Assembly (NCBI GenBank): GCA_002104905.1
Contig: MCFE01000315.1
Span: 33,259 to 97,258, forward strand
Length of the DNA stretch: 64,000 nucleotides
Direction: 5' to 3'
DNA from: Basidiobolus meristosporus CBS 931.73
Lineage: Eukaryota; Basidiobolomycota; Basidiobolomycetes; Basidiobolales; Basidiobolaceae
Positions 45,479 to 56,895 of the stretch are shown here, one piece after another. The position numbers and the translations under genes are program-made. Position 1 is the stretch's first letter. Every line of letters starts with the position of its first letter. A model generated the notes under the pieces. That model did no database searches, was not told the origin of the DNA, and saw only the letters and a program-made list of their open reading frames with translations.

Positions 45479-45836
45479 ATTAAAGTTGATGGATGATCAA
45501 GTGGAGGTGATTTGAATCAATTTTGCAAAATCTGCATTATTTATCTGATTTTCCACACATTATGATTAAATCTCCGTCAATTGCCATGTATCCCATCATT
45601 ATGTTGCAAGAACCATCCTCAATCAATGCCTTGGTATTTTTATTGATGTTTTACTCACAAGTCTATAATCAAATTGGAAATTTGCAATTGATGTGATCTG
45701 ATCTGTGTCAACACATCCAAGATGCACCATGCATAATATATGGAAGATTCAACAATCACATTAGTTCCAATATATATTTCATATAAGACCAGGTTGATGC
45801 CAATTTACTACTGTATCAGTATCCAAATCTGTTGCT
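45479..45836. promoter_or_regulatory. Hd central region between divergent genes
   Basis: Counterpart of Ha 11752-12110, same length and AT-rich. The promoter role is inferred from position. Confidence 0.45.
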
Positions 45837-45910
45837 ATGGTCCCCATACCAAGTCTTAACTCATCTTTGTTATAACCCAGACAAAACCAATCCCCAGCTC
45901 ACAAGCACAG

Positions 45911-46713
45911 TGTGGTGGTGTAGAGGTACTCCTGGGAGAAGCTACACAACTCAAGGTGTGTGAGGTGTCTGATGGGTGCAATAACCTCTGTGTCTAAACT
46001 GCTGGTGTCTTTGTCAATATGTCACTATGGTAAAAGCTCCTGCTTCTCTAGCTTCCTAGGTGCTCCAAGTCTCTCCAAAGGCCTCTGTGTGTCTTGTGCA
46101 CTACCCTGAAAAGCTCCTTGATGGCAGGTCTGAGATGTACTGTTGAAGGCAGATGCAGTGATCAACTGCTAATCAATAAGGTAGAAGTGTTAATGATAGA
46201 AGGGATGATTTATTGATGAGGGATTGCTTTCCTTAAATACTTTTCCTGATTGCCAAGTGACTACTAATGACAAGGTTCTAGAAGATTCTAGGCATTGGTG
46301 AAACTCTTGATGAAATCACTATGAGCTAAAAATATGCCAAAAATGTCCTGGAAGGTTCTAAAAGGCACAGCACATTCAACCAATCAGGAATCAGTAGTCT
46401 GAAGCCTGTGCAACATAGAAATACCATAAATGGTATTGAAATGGTAGGGATAGTAACACAGACCTAGGTCATGTGTCACAGGCACTGACGTGGGTACTTG
46501 CCTTATGTAGATACATATACTGATCACAAGGCTGAATAACATCTGGGATAACTGATGCTAATAATTAATCAGGGTAAACATCAAATGGGGATAATACTGA
46601 TAATGTGGGCAAAAGAAGAATGGGTTAATACTGATAAGATAAAATATGGATAAGTATATCACAATGACTATATGAGTAAACTTGTCTGTGGGAGGTATGT
46701 TAACCCTACCACA
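45911..46713 (+). repeat. Solo LTR of unknown element (803 bp) in Hd
   Basis: Starts TGTGGTGGTGTAGAGG and ends CCCTACCACA, with TG...CA ends and short inverted termini. It interrupts sequence continuous in Ha and Hb (CACAAGC-GTCTGGACC). Flanks ACAG and ATGG could both derive from ACGG by CpG decay. No related LTR in the window. Confidence 0.65.
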
Positions 46714-47677
46714 ATGGTCTGGACCAGAAAAGTTGATGTTGGATCTGTTTGAGTTCTTGCCAAATGATTTTAGTATGGCTCAAGTGTCTATGAAGAGCCT
46801 ACATACATATTTTTGGGCACTACTCATTAATCTACCAGATCTAGATACCTCAGAGAGTTTACAAATATGGAAGAATTTTAGCAGAGAGCTGTGGCATGAG
46901 TTGTACATCAAAATGCCAGTCAATGTATGTAAAAAAATAAATAACAAGACAAGTATTGAAATCAACAATGAGCTGAGAGTGAGGAGAATTGATGAAGAAA
47001 CTGTGCAGGAATGATTTTGCGTGCAATTTGTGCAGGATGGGCTGGATGTGTCTGTTTGTGCCTCAACTTTGGAAACTAAAGAGCTTTTGAATGAGTTTTT
47101 GCCTCAAATGACTAATGTGCTATGTGATATATTAGTAGAGCTATGTGGCTTCCAAGAGCAATCAACACAGTACTCATCCAGGCAACAGTTCCAAAGTATT
47201 AGACAGAGGGTAAGCAAATACCTTCAGGAATTAGATGGTGAGCTTCAGGAGGAAGAATACAGACCGCAAGCAACAGCATCTAGATTGTGCTAGCACACCT
47301 TGCTGGATTCTTTACCATCTCTTGCAACCACAGCACACCAGCACAAATCAGACCAGAATACACCAACACCCTTCACCAAAATACCCTGCATCAAGTCAAT
47401 GTGCCTTGGGTCATTGTGTGCACTTCAGAGCAAAACTACCAGAACTTGCCAAACTGCTCAAAAAGACACAAGTCCATTAGAGCGGACTAAGTCACATCTA
47501 CAAGCAGCATCACATCAAACTCAGCCAAGGGCCATGCCAACACAGCAAGTTGCATTTGCGCATGCCTTTTACCTGACCATCAGTGAGTTACATCTGGTGA
47601 ACTGAGTGATGATGACCCACATGAAGTGCCTCAACTACCAGTGCCCTTGGCAAGTAAAAGAACATGTCAGTGCATGG

Positions 47678-48065
47678 TGTGGGTTATTACTGACTGTACT
47701 TGGTGAGTGGGAGAGCTTGTAGGTCAAGTCAGTACCACTTGGTTCAGAATAGCTTCCAATAGAAGGTAGCAAGGTAATAAAGACTTCTGTTTATTTCGTC
47801 CAAAAATGTTGTTGTTCTTCCTGGTTCAATTGGGTAGATATATATATCACTTGGGGGGCTTAGACAATAGACAATGTGTTATAAAATAGGGGTGTGAACA
47901 CCTTCCTGTTATGGTAAGTGTTCTAACTAGATAAGGGCAGGGATAGGAGGGGAGGACGCGTGGGGGAATCATAGGGAGGGTACTGGAGGACTTTGGGTAG
48001 GACTCTGGAGGGAACTCTTGGGAGAACTCTTGGACGAAGAGTGGGTACTACATTGAGTACTCACA
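47678..48065 (+). repeat. Solo LTR of unknown element (388 bp) in Hd
   Basis: TGTGGGTTATTAC...GTACTCACA, flanked by a perfect 5-bp duplication CATGG (47673-47677 and 48066-48070). Ha lacks it. It keeps CpGs (GGACGCGTGGGGG near 47955) lost around it, so it is younger. Confidence 0.85.
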
Positions 48066-48281
48066 CATGGCACTACAGGCTGGTTCAATAGGTTCAATTG
48101 GAGCAATTTGGTGCAGCCAAGCTGCAGCATTACACTCATCAACTAGGAGGCAAAACACTGACTACAAATACACAAGTAGCCAAGATGATAGTCAACAAGG
48201 TAGTAGTGTAGGTGCGCAAAGTGAGTCACTACCAAAGCTTCAGTAGTAATCCCTGTGAGAAAAAAACCCAGGAGTAGATGA

Positions 48282-49021
48282 TGCAATTGCTTTGCATTGT
48301 TATTATCTGTACTGATCCCAACAACACTTTTTTTTGCAATCCCAATTAAGCCATTGCAAATCAGTGATCATCATATTTTTGATATAAGTAATATCAAGGT
48401 TGTCTCACATTTGAGACAGAACCCCTATAAATAAATACCCTGCATATATATACATCATCTGTAATACCAGTGCAGCTATTGGATCTGTTTTGCACCTACC
48501 TGATCACTTGCATGCTAGCTATGACACCATGTCCTATCACTGGGATCAGGGATTTATTTGCTGGATGGGCAAAATGGGATATTTGATGGCAAATCAAGTA
48601 GCTTGTTTAGTAGTCAATAGGCCAATTGGGGCTGCCAGCTTCAGGATACTTTTGGACCAATTAACCACTGACATATCATCCAATTGGAGTGGTGGTAACC
48701 AAAATGGTAAGTATCAGCGTAGTTTATAGTGTGATATACATTTATTTCCATTTACATTAAAGAAATATATCTAAATACTAGATTTTACCTGCCATAATAG
48801 TGGTATCCAATTGCATATGTGATGCAAACATTACAAGTTGACGCAATCATCTGTGCCAACCTCATTGTGTCATATTGTGCCCTAGTGTGCAAGATTGTCC
48901 CACATGGTGCATAACTATCCAAGAGCAATCCTGCCTACTAGTAGCTATGATATTGCGCCTGATTGTTCTTTACAACCTGGGATAGTGCTGCACACCCTGA
49001 CATGGTATAATGGAACAAGTC
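48282..49021. repeat. Hd left-type end (inverted)
   Basis: Non-coding. Matches Ha 9759-10500 reversed, with ATATCAAGGTTGTCTCACAT conserved and most GCGCAAT motifs altered to TGCAAT or similar. Confidence 0.65.
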
Positions 49022-49182
49022 TAGTGTTACAGCTGTATTACTTCTACAAATATATCAATACTTGGCTTCTTTTGCTTCTGCAAAGACAAATACACTGAGC
49101 TTCTTATGAATAAACAGCAATTTAGCCAATACCATCTTTCTTGATAAGTTTCTGTTGTCTGAAACACATCTTCAATTGCCAG

Positions 49183-49885
49183 AGGTTATTGAGATGCAAC
49201 ACAGCATTTATACTTGGTGCAGAACTGTATAAAAATAACTATTTGGTCATTATTAGGGGATTCTTAGGAGTATTTGAGCCAAGTTTTGGGTCTTGATGAG
49301 TTCTGTGCTTTGCACTTTTCCAATAGCCAGCAAATATCATAAGCTCCAATTTCTAAATTAGTAACTTGTAATATGTGATCTAACTATTCCCTTGTTTGTA
49401 TTATAGTAAAAATCCAGTAAATTTCTATCAATTCTAACAAAAAGTAGAATATGTTGTGCTTTCCAGAACCTTCCAGCACATACTTTTGTCATTCTTAGCT
49501 CAGTTTGATGATATTAAGATTTCTATTGAACTCCTGATCCATCTGGGGGTATGATAATTACTAATCAATCAGCAAATTAGTAAAGTATACAAAAACCACC
49601 CTCACTCAATAATAAGCCATCATCCCTTTTATCAATATCCCAACTTGGTACTAGCATGAGCATAGCTACCTGTTGCTACCTCAGCTTCTAATTCCAGACC
49701 ACAGGACATTCCCAGGAAGCCATGCTGATAGGTAATTGACCTTGAAAGCACTACTTGTTGGGAATGCTCAGAATAGGTATCTTTTTATTGTATTTTATAT
49801 TTGCCAAATTTGTTCTTGTACAGGCAAAGATAGTTTTCTAGCTTTCTAGATACTGACCACAACCACACTCAGATCAACTCCCTAC
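49183..49885 (+). repeat. Decayed LTR fragment related to Gypsy-Y
   Basis: From about 49550 the sequence aligns with the last half of the Gypsy-Y LTR (ACATTCCCAGGAAGCC vs ACTCCCAGGAAACTGC; TTGTTCTTGTACAGGCAAAG identical). Before 49550 I see no gene and only weak similarity. Confidence 0.6.
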
Positions 49886-50640
49886 ACATATTTGAGCAGA
49901 CCTAAGTAGACTGTACATAAAATGATATAGGTGGCAAAAATCTGGCAGTATCTTGTCAGCCTTGATGTGCACATCTTTTGCCATTATAACAGCAGTAGAG
50001 CAGCTACAACTGGTACTGTATAATGCCACCATACTAACTTGACAAATGGTATTTCATCATACCACCTTCTCTTGCATCAGTTGTATATTCAATGTAGCAT
50101 TATCTCAAGTCATTTGTCTACCCACTACCACCATGGGTATTCAATACATAGCTTGAATTAATGAGTTATGGCCTCCTTATTATCAATTCTTACATGTGTG
50201 CACACTGCTGCAATTAACTCACAACCATCACCCCAACTTTAGAGCTCTTCTGTGTGATACTTGCAAAGTGGCCTTATACCTTGTATTGTTGGTGACATAT
50301 ATATCTTGCAAACCTATGCTTGGTTGCCACCACTTTGGCCAAGAATGCCTCTAGAATATATGTAGAATACTGTTTGATACTTGGTCAGCATCTATTGTCT
50401 CCTTGCAGGTTAATAGTGTCCCTTCTGAGTGTGTGCTAGTTTCTGTATCTGTGAATTCCTTATTGAATGGCGCAGATATTGCCGTGTGCCCAGAAGAGAC
50501 CTGGCATACTTTGGTGAAGCTGCTCCAATAATGATTAGTTGCTTGAGGAGTCCACACCAACATTGCATTACTTGAAGAGTTTATCATATTTAAGGGCTGC
50601 TTAACTTCAGAATGTCAAAGGCCAAGTTATTTATTTCCCA
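49886..50640 (-). pseudogene. P4 transposase C-terminal part
   Basis: Aligns on minus with P1 1780-2335 (MLVWTPQATNHYWSSFTKVC vs GWVQQATDFYQQNSTKIW). Stops present. It joins 50641 abruptly. Confidence 0.5.
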
Positions 50641-50900
50641 ACCAGACCCTACTGCTCACTGAAGAAGAAGACTGGTTGGACAACAGCTTACTTTGACATT
50701 CAGGGCAACAAGTGGTGCTACAACCACAAAAGGCCATATGCACAGTGTGCACATCAAAGAAAATAATGCAGACTTCTCAGTCTTTCAGCCAAGTAGGTGA
50801 CTGGGAGCATCTGTGGAGCTGCAAGCGGACCAGAGTGCTGAATCCAAGGGGAAGGTAGCAAGACAGTACCTTCAGCTGAAGATCAGCAGATGGCTGTTTT
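50641..50900 (+). pseudogene. P4 first-exon fragment of the second gene
   Basis: Matches P1 4790-4905 (GAAGACTGGTTGGACAACAG), then unassigned sequence to the LTR. The position within a transposase shows rearrangement of P4. Confidence 0.5.
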
Positions 50901-52551
50901 TGTTGAAACCTAAGAAGTGATTTGGTTATAAGGAACTTATCAAGAAATATTGTTAGTAGTTGAGCTGAAGTTTATTTACAAAGAAGCTCCTTATTTATAC
51001 CTTTGTAGAAGTAATTCAGCTGTAACACTAAGTAAGGAGGGTTTCTCAACACTAAGCAGCATCCTGTAACTGTTTCAGGGTTGGCACCTAATATTTAGTA
51101 AAAGTGTTAACTTCATATTAACCGTAGGGGAATAATCATAGCATTGTAGATCTGCAGAAAGTTGCAAAGTTAGGGCTGTAAGTTTGTCTTAAAGTGACCA
51201 AGATGAGTCTGCAAATGTTAAGTAAATTTTTGGTTGCTGAATGATACCAAATAGTCCAGTATTGCAAGACCCCCTCTCAACCAAATAAATTGTTAATCCT
51301 AATTCCTCTCTCAAATTCTGACATTGTGGCCTAGCTAAAAGTTTTGTCAATATATCTGTCACCATTCTGTTACTTTGGCAGCAAACTAACTCCACTAAGT
51401 TGTTTTCTGCAGCTTGCCTCACATAGTGGTATTGTATATCTTTGTGCTTAGTTCTGGCATGATAAGTGGGGTTCCTAGCTAATGAAAACAAACTTGATCA
51501 TCCTTGTAAGTACATGTTAGCCCATCCAAATTAAATTCTAGGTCTTTGAGTAGTTCTTTAGCCATATAGCCTCCTTGGTTGCTTGACAAGCAGCTGTATA
51601 TTCAGCTTTGGCTGTAGTTCAAGCCACAGTTGGTTATTACCTTCTTTTCCAAGTACTAGCTGTGACAGCATAAAGAATACCATACCCATTAGTAGAGCAT
51701 CTGTCAATCAGACCCCTACTCTAATCTGAATTTCTGAAACATCAATTCTTTGCCTATTAGCTGCCCCAGAGTGATCCAGTGCCAAGCTCATGATACCTGT
51801 AGATATCTGAAAATCTGCTGAACTGCCATATTCCAAGAAAATAGCTCAATTTTTTAAGATCTTTAATTTCAAACCTGCTGAAGAGATCAACTTTTGATGG
51901 TTTACATGCCTCCTGATAACTTGTAGCTATTATTAGGTTGATCACTTTGGTTGATCACTTATAGTTACTATTTGGTTGTCCACATATCCACTAGGATCAT
52001 CACACCATTTTCGAGCTGGTTCACATATATGCTATGATCTGCAATGCTATAATTGAACTCAGTCTCCTCTAGATATTTGTAAATCTGTTATACCATGCTC
52101 TGTGTGCTTGCTTAAGCCCATACAACAATTTTGGAATCTCAGAAAAGAATTAGGATTAAAAAAATACTTAGCTGAAGGGGAGTGTTGAAATACTGGACTA
52201 TTTAATATCTATCAGCAGCCACAAATTTACTTAGTAATTTGGGACTAGCCTTGTTCACTCTAAGACTAACTTACAGCCCCAACATTGACACTCTCTTCAG
52301 AACTACAATCTTATGATTATTCCCCTAGAGTCAAGAGCAAGTTAGCACTTTTACCAAACATCATATACTAACCCTGAAGCTGGTACAGAATGCACCTGGG
52401 TGTTGAGGAGCTCTCCTTTCTTAGTGTTACAGTTGGATTACTTCTACAAAGGTACAAAAACTGAGCTCCTTTATGAATAATGAACAGCTCAACTATTATT
52501 GCTATTTCTTGATAAGTTCCTTATGTCAAAATCTCTTCTTAAATTGCTACA
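50901..52551. mobile_element. Copia-4: composite with inverted LTRs
   Basis: A minus-oriented LTR (50901-51269) with RNase H and RT remnants (to about 52128) is fused head to head with a plus-oriented RNase H end and LTR (52183-52551). The two LTRs therefore face opposite ways. Both sides match the Copia-1 family. No matching flanks were seen. Confidence 0.75.
51270..52128 (-). pseudogene. Copia-4 RNase H and RT remnants
   Basis: SLARNPTYHARTKHKDIQYH, ILTKLLARPQCQNLREELGL, and RT pieces SRFEIKDLKKLSYFLG (near 51870) out of order with deletions. Non-functional. Confidence 0.75.
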
Positions 52552-54560
52552 TGCATTATGTAGGAAGCTCCCAGAATGTGAAGTACGGTCTAGTATTCTC
52601 CCCATATCAGGCAGAATGTGCCAGTGAATGGATGCTGCAGGAGCAAAGATCTATATACTCAGCCTTATGCTTGTAGTATAACCACCCAAATCCTATCACA
52701 AACTCCCTTCCATAAAGGCTGTAGATGTGCCTAGCTGGCATTGGTGATCTACTTCTAGAAAAATGATTCTACCGCATCAACTTATACCTACCAATAGACT
52801 TAGTGGCATCTTGCTAGAAATGACCCCCAAAGGCCTCTAGAATAAGTATATATACAGTTTATTCAGTCCTTTCATTTTTGTTGCTGCATTTTACTATGAA
52901 TATTAAGAGGAGTTTGTGAGAAATACTTCAGGTAATGGATGCACTGCAATATCAAGCTAATACTATCAAGATATTCTGGTACTACAAAGGACTCTTAGCT
53001 TTAAACAACCCATGTTCAGCTTGATCATAAGTATAGAGATATTACTGAGCACAGATGCACTGCACCCAGTGAAAAGCTTTTGCTCTGTTTGATTTCCTAT
53101 ATCTTAGGTACCTCAGGTTTTTGATTAATTCGAAAATCTGTCAAATGGATTTGGGCTGCCAGCCTTGCTGCAACCGCATGCGGCCTACTGTACATTCTCA
53201 CTGTGGGAAGATAATGTGCTTAATATAGATGTTTTGATAATCATAACATGTGCAAGTCATTGAGTAAATACCTTGGATCTTACACACTTGATTGCATTTC
53301 CATTCATTATGCCAAGAAATGCTTACTTGTGGCTGGGATATCTTCAATGCAGATGATAATATATGAATCAACTGGATAGTCCCTTACCAGTATCTTGCTT
53401 GAAAACACAAAAGATTTGTCTTGCAATGAACACAGGTAGCAGTCCAGGTTAAGCACTAATTTAGGCCCAGATATATGTGAAACTGCCATACAACTACTGC
53501 TCTGATACTGTAAGATTGACAGCTGATTCATGTTGATCAGAATTAGTGGCCAGCAGAATCTGCTGGCAGAGTACTTAGTCAATGAGAATCCATCAAGTGG
53601 CAAAACAAAGGCATGATCATAAGCACCATTAAGTTGCCCATGCTTCTTGAATGTTTGTGATATTTGTCATCAGCTATATTGGAAATGTTTGCGCTTTATC
53701 AATGCTGAGCATAAAATTTTTAAGCTTCACACTAATGGTTGGACTGAACAAGCATCTTTGGGTATGGTATTACTATTATATATCTATAGTGTGAGCAATA
53801 TTTCCCACCTGTGCAGGTGGATTCCTGTCAGGTTGGACACCTTGCAATGGTCCATTTTCTGATGTGAAAACTAAGAAATTGCTAACACATGCTTATATCA
53901 AGACAGTCTCTAGTACATATGGTACCAGCTGCATGATGGTTCTCCATCTGTACCAGATACATGGTCAGTTGCATCCCAGAATGATTTTGCCAAGAAGTTG
54001 CAGTAAGTCATTGAAGTCCCTGTTACTTACATTGGTGGAAGTAAATCACTGCTCCAACCACAACATCACATTCTTCACCAGTAAATAGATTACTGGGCTC
54101 ATAGAGTTCTATAAGGTATCCTTGGTATTTTTCCCAGGTGCTGTCTTGTGGCATAATGAGATTTTGCCAGGCTCATGCAGGGTACTGTGGTGAAGGGTGG
54201 TGGGATCAAAATCTATCAGTGAACCTTCTTCTTCAAGGCTACCACTTTATGGGCCAAAATCAGAAGACAAAAGTGAGCTAAGCAGCATCAAATATTCCCC
54301 TGAATCATTATGCACAAGGTGAAAAGTATGGCTGGGGGCTGTTATGGAAGTATCATGTGGCTGGCACAATATTGTTGGCACAGCTGTGTCTGGTGAATGC
54401 TTAAATATGACTTGTATGACAAAACACTTGCCACAGTTCTTGTAGTACTTCCTAAGCTATTGGCATGCCTCACAGCTGAAAGACTTGTTACAACAGTCAA
54501 TGGCTTTGTTTCCCTTCTCTTAGAGTTTTAAATCAGACTAGTAGTCTTATGTCTGAATGC
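52552..54560 (-). pseudogene. P4 transposase N-terminal and core part
   Basis: Aligns on minus with P1 2505-4490. The core at 53603-53307 reads MPLDGFSLTKYSASRFCWPL, SHISGPKLVLNLDCYLCSLQ and IICIEDIPATSK, the same blocks as in P1. N-terminal zinc-like motif degraded near 54450. Many stops. Confidence 0.55.
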
Positions 54561-54586
54561 TTCTAGTATTGAACTATATTTTCTCC

Positions 54587-55677
54587 TTAGTAAATGCTGC
54601 TCTGATGCATCTGTTTGGGCCTGCTTGTTCCTTGCTGGTGCTCTGGGGTAACCTGACACATTTTTCCCCCTTGCTTCAAGCTGCCAGCACATGTAGCAAT
54701 GGGCTCCTGAGGTAGCTGCTGGTAATTGTCACTGCCTAGTCCTTCACTGCTACTTTGGCTAAGTGCTTCTTGGGTGGAACTAAGCATTTCCCTTGATAAA
54801 TTTTGCACTGGTGCATCTGTGTCTGCATGTCTGTTCCATATTGGCACTCTTCCAGCTACCTGATGTCTATTTGATGCTTGTTTGGAGCTTTTGGCCCTGC
54901 TTGTAATGTGCTCATGTGGAAGCTGCTTGTTTTCACCCATTACACCCTTTTTCTTCTGACCTTGATGGTTTCTACTGCTCTTGAGATACTCTTTTAGCAT
55001 CCCAATACTTGCTCATAATTCATTTGCTTGTTTGAATCCAGGATTGTGCTCATGGAATAGGTCAAGTGTATTTGGCTAGGCCTTTAGTTCAAGATGGTCT
55101 TGTGGTATGCTGGCCTTATGGTGCTGGCATGCTAGACTTCTAACTGCCTCTTGAATACTAGCCCACTCTTCTTCAATGCACCCAACAGCTTCATAGATCT
55201 TCAGTGTTTTTTGATTCTTAGGCTTTGGTATACACACTGTAGCTTCTCCTTACAAGGCTTTGATAGATTAATCTGAGGGCTTTATCTTTGGGCACTGCTG
55301 TTGTGCCACAAAGACTGCAGATTATTCCTCTACTGTTACATTAGAAAATGGCACAATTCTTGGATGTGACATTGTGCTATACAAGTTCCCTGTTTGCACA
55401 AAGCATACTGCCTTATCTTTCTCTAATATTGATTGCTCTACACCAATTATCTGCTTGTCCTGTTTCTTAGCTATTTCTTGACTTCTCTGGTCCATTGCAT
55501 CTATCCTATCAGTTACTGCACCTAATTGCAACATTAATTCTTAGTACAAGCTGACAACACACTTGCTAATATGAGTGGTGGTGATATCAAAACAGCCACT
55601 TGCTGGTTTTCAAATGAAGGTACTGCTTTGGCTACACTGTCACCTGCCTGAGTATTATAGGGATCTTGCAGCACCAC
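54587..55677 (-). pseudogene. P4/P5 second gene, minus strand
   Basis: C-terminal-side block MLKEYLKSSRNHQGQKKKGV and repeat unit SSTQEALSQSSSEGLGSD at 55000-54587. Upstream pieces not present in P1: DRIDAMDQRSQEIAKKQDKQ (predicted coiled coil, 55322-55534) and VVLQDPYNTQAGDSVAKAVP (to 55677). Gypsy-Y interrupts the gene; the 5' side continues at 62871. Orientation is opposite to P1 relative to the transposase. Confidence 0.5.
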
Positions 55678-56755
55678 TGTAGTGGGGTCACAGTGACACC
55701 CACAGGCAGATGTGCTCATTCTTATGCGTTCACTTCCCTAAAAAGGATTACCCCGCCTATATTATTATCATCCCAAATTTGCAATATTTCCTATTTTTGT
55801 CTATGTGATTATTACTATGCAACCTGACAAACTATTTGTCACTATTAACCCATTGCACAAGCTATTCTTATTCCTTGCCGAGATGCCAAGATAAGATAGT
55901 TACCTTATATGGCAAGTACCCCAACAGTGCCCATGTCATGTGACCATCTTGGTCTCATAATCCCCCATCTCACTACCATAAGAGGCAACCACATGACACA
56001 GAGGTTTCATGTTACCACTACCTGATTGGCTAGGTACTACTATGTCTCATGGAACAATCCGCCAAGAATTTGCGCTATTTTTAGTACACAAAGACATGAT
56101 TGGTTGTCTACTACCTTCTGGAAACTTCGGGAAAGTATTTTCTAGCAAGAAATTGAGCAGCAAAAAAGTATATAAGGGAGGCTATCCCTTAAAATAAATC
56201 ATCCCTCTTCCAATATTCCAACTTATTGATTAGTGAGATCACCGCTACCTATTACCACTATTTTCTGACTCAGACCTGACAATACTCCCAGGAAACTGCG
56301 CTGACAGCCAACTGACCTTGGAGGCACTACTTGTGAGGAATACTCAGAGTAGGTATATTTTATTATATTGTTTGTTTTCCCAAGTTTGTTCTTGTACAGG
56401 CAAAGATACTTTTCAGTCTTTGTAACTATTGGTCAAAGCTGCATTCTTATCAAGTCCCTGTTGGTGGAGTTTACAGTTGTTTTGACTTTGGAAGCTTTAG
56501 TACATTGTCATCTCAAAGGACGTCAAAGCCATTATTAACTTTTGTTAAGACGCCAACTAAGTTGGGGATTGTAGTTCAATAGTTTTCCCTTGACAAGCTT
56601 GAGGCTTTATCCCCCATCACATTAGATTAGATAAAAGACCCAGTATTCCTAGCAAGCTTTTGCCAGAGGTTATTGCACCCAGTGAACACCCCACACACAT
56701 TCACACTTGAGAAGTGTTGGTCGTATTTTGCCCTTTGGACTTATACACCACCACA
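55678..56755 (+). repeat. Gypsy-Y 5' LTR
   Basis: TGTAGTGGGG...CACCACCACA, 1078 bp. TATA box TATATAA at 56169-56175 followed by AATAAA near 56194. Confidence 0.95.
56169..56175 (+). promoter_or_regulatory. Gypsy-Y LTR TATA box
   Basis: TATATAAGGGAGGC, the most likely core promoter for the genomic RNA. The same sequence is at 62283-62289 in the 3' LTR. Confidence 0.6.
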
Positions 56756-56757
56756 TA

Positions 56758-56776
56758 TTTGGCACCCAACGTGGGG
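56758..56776 (+). other. Gypsy-Y primer-binding-like site
   Basis: TTTGGCACCCAACGTGGGG three bases after the LTR. TGGCGCCCAACGTGGGG-like sequences are common after LTRs of this group. The tRNA was not identified. Confidence 0.6.
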
Positions 56777-56895
56777 GGTTCATACAAGCTCCCTAGGACC
56801 CAACAAGATTTACCTGAAGATTTGAGCCGTCACCCATTTATTGAAACAAGACTACTGATATTATCAAGACTATAACACCTACCTACATACCCAAA

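Larger units (their letters stand above)
45837..48281 (+). pseudogene. Hd accessory gene, split by two solo LTRs
   Basis: Removing the LTRs leaves about 1.25 kb, the same as in Ha. It has FSMAQVSMKSLHTYFWALLI, LWHELYIKMPVNVCKKINNK, LVELCGF, RQRVSKYLQELDGELQEEEY and a basic C-terminus RKKPRSR before TGA 48279-48281. A stop follows NELRVRR-DEETVQE. This copy shows that the middle of the gene is one continuous frame where Ha is shifted. Confidence 0.7.
44380..49021 (-). mobile_element. Hd: H element, complete ends, two solo LTRs inside
   Basis: Begins GACTTGCTCC, ends TGGAACAAGTC, flanked by TAGTA (44375-44379) and TAGTG (49022-49026). Other copia LTRs (for example near 52430) have one TAGTG here, the empty site. 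Same layout as Ha, reversed. Without the solo LTRs at 45911-46713 and 47678-48065 it would be about 3.45 kb, like Ha. Confidence 0.9.
42547..49182 (+). mobile_element. Copia-3: decayed copia element with Hd inside its LTR
   Basis: Integrase C-terminus (YEDTKGVYDVKIQKLSKSWD, 42670-42740), RT remnants near 43190-43440, RNase H remnants around foldback M6, then the 3' LTR in two parts (44215-44379 and 49022-49182) separated by Hd. Coding is highly degraded. Confidence 0.75.
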
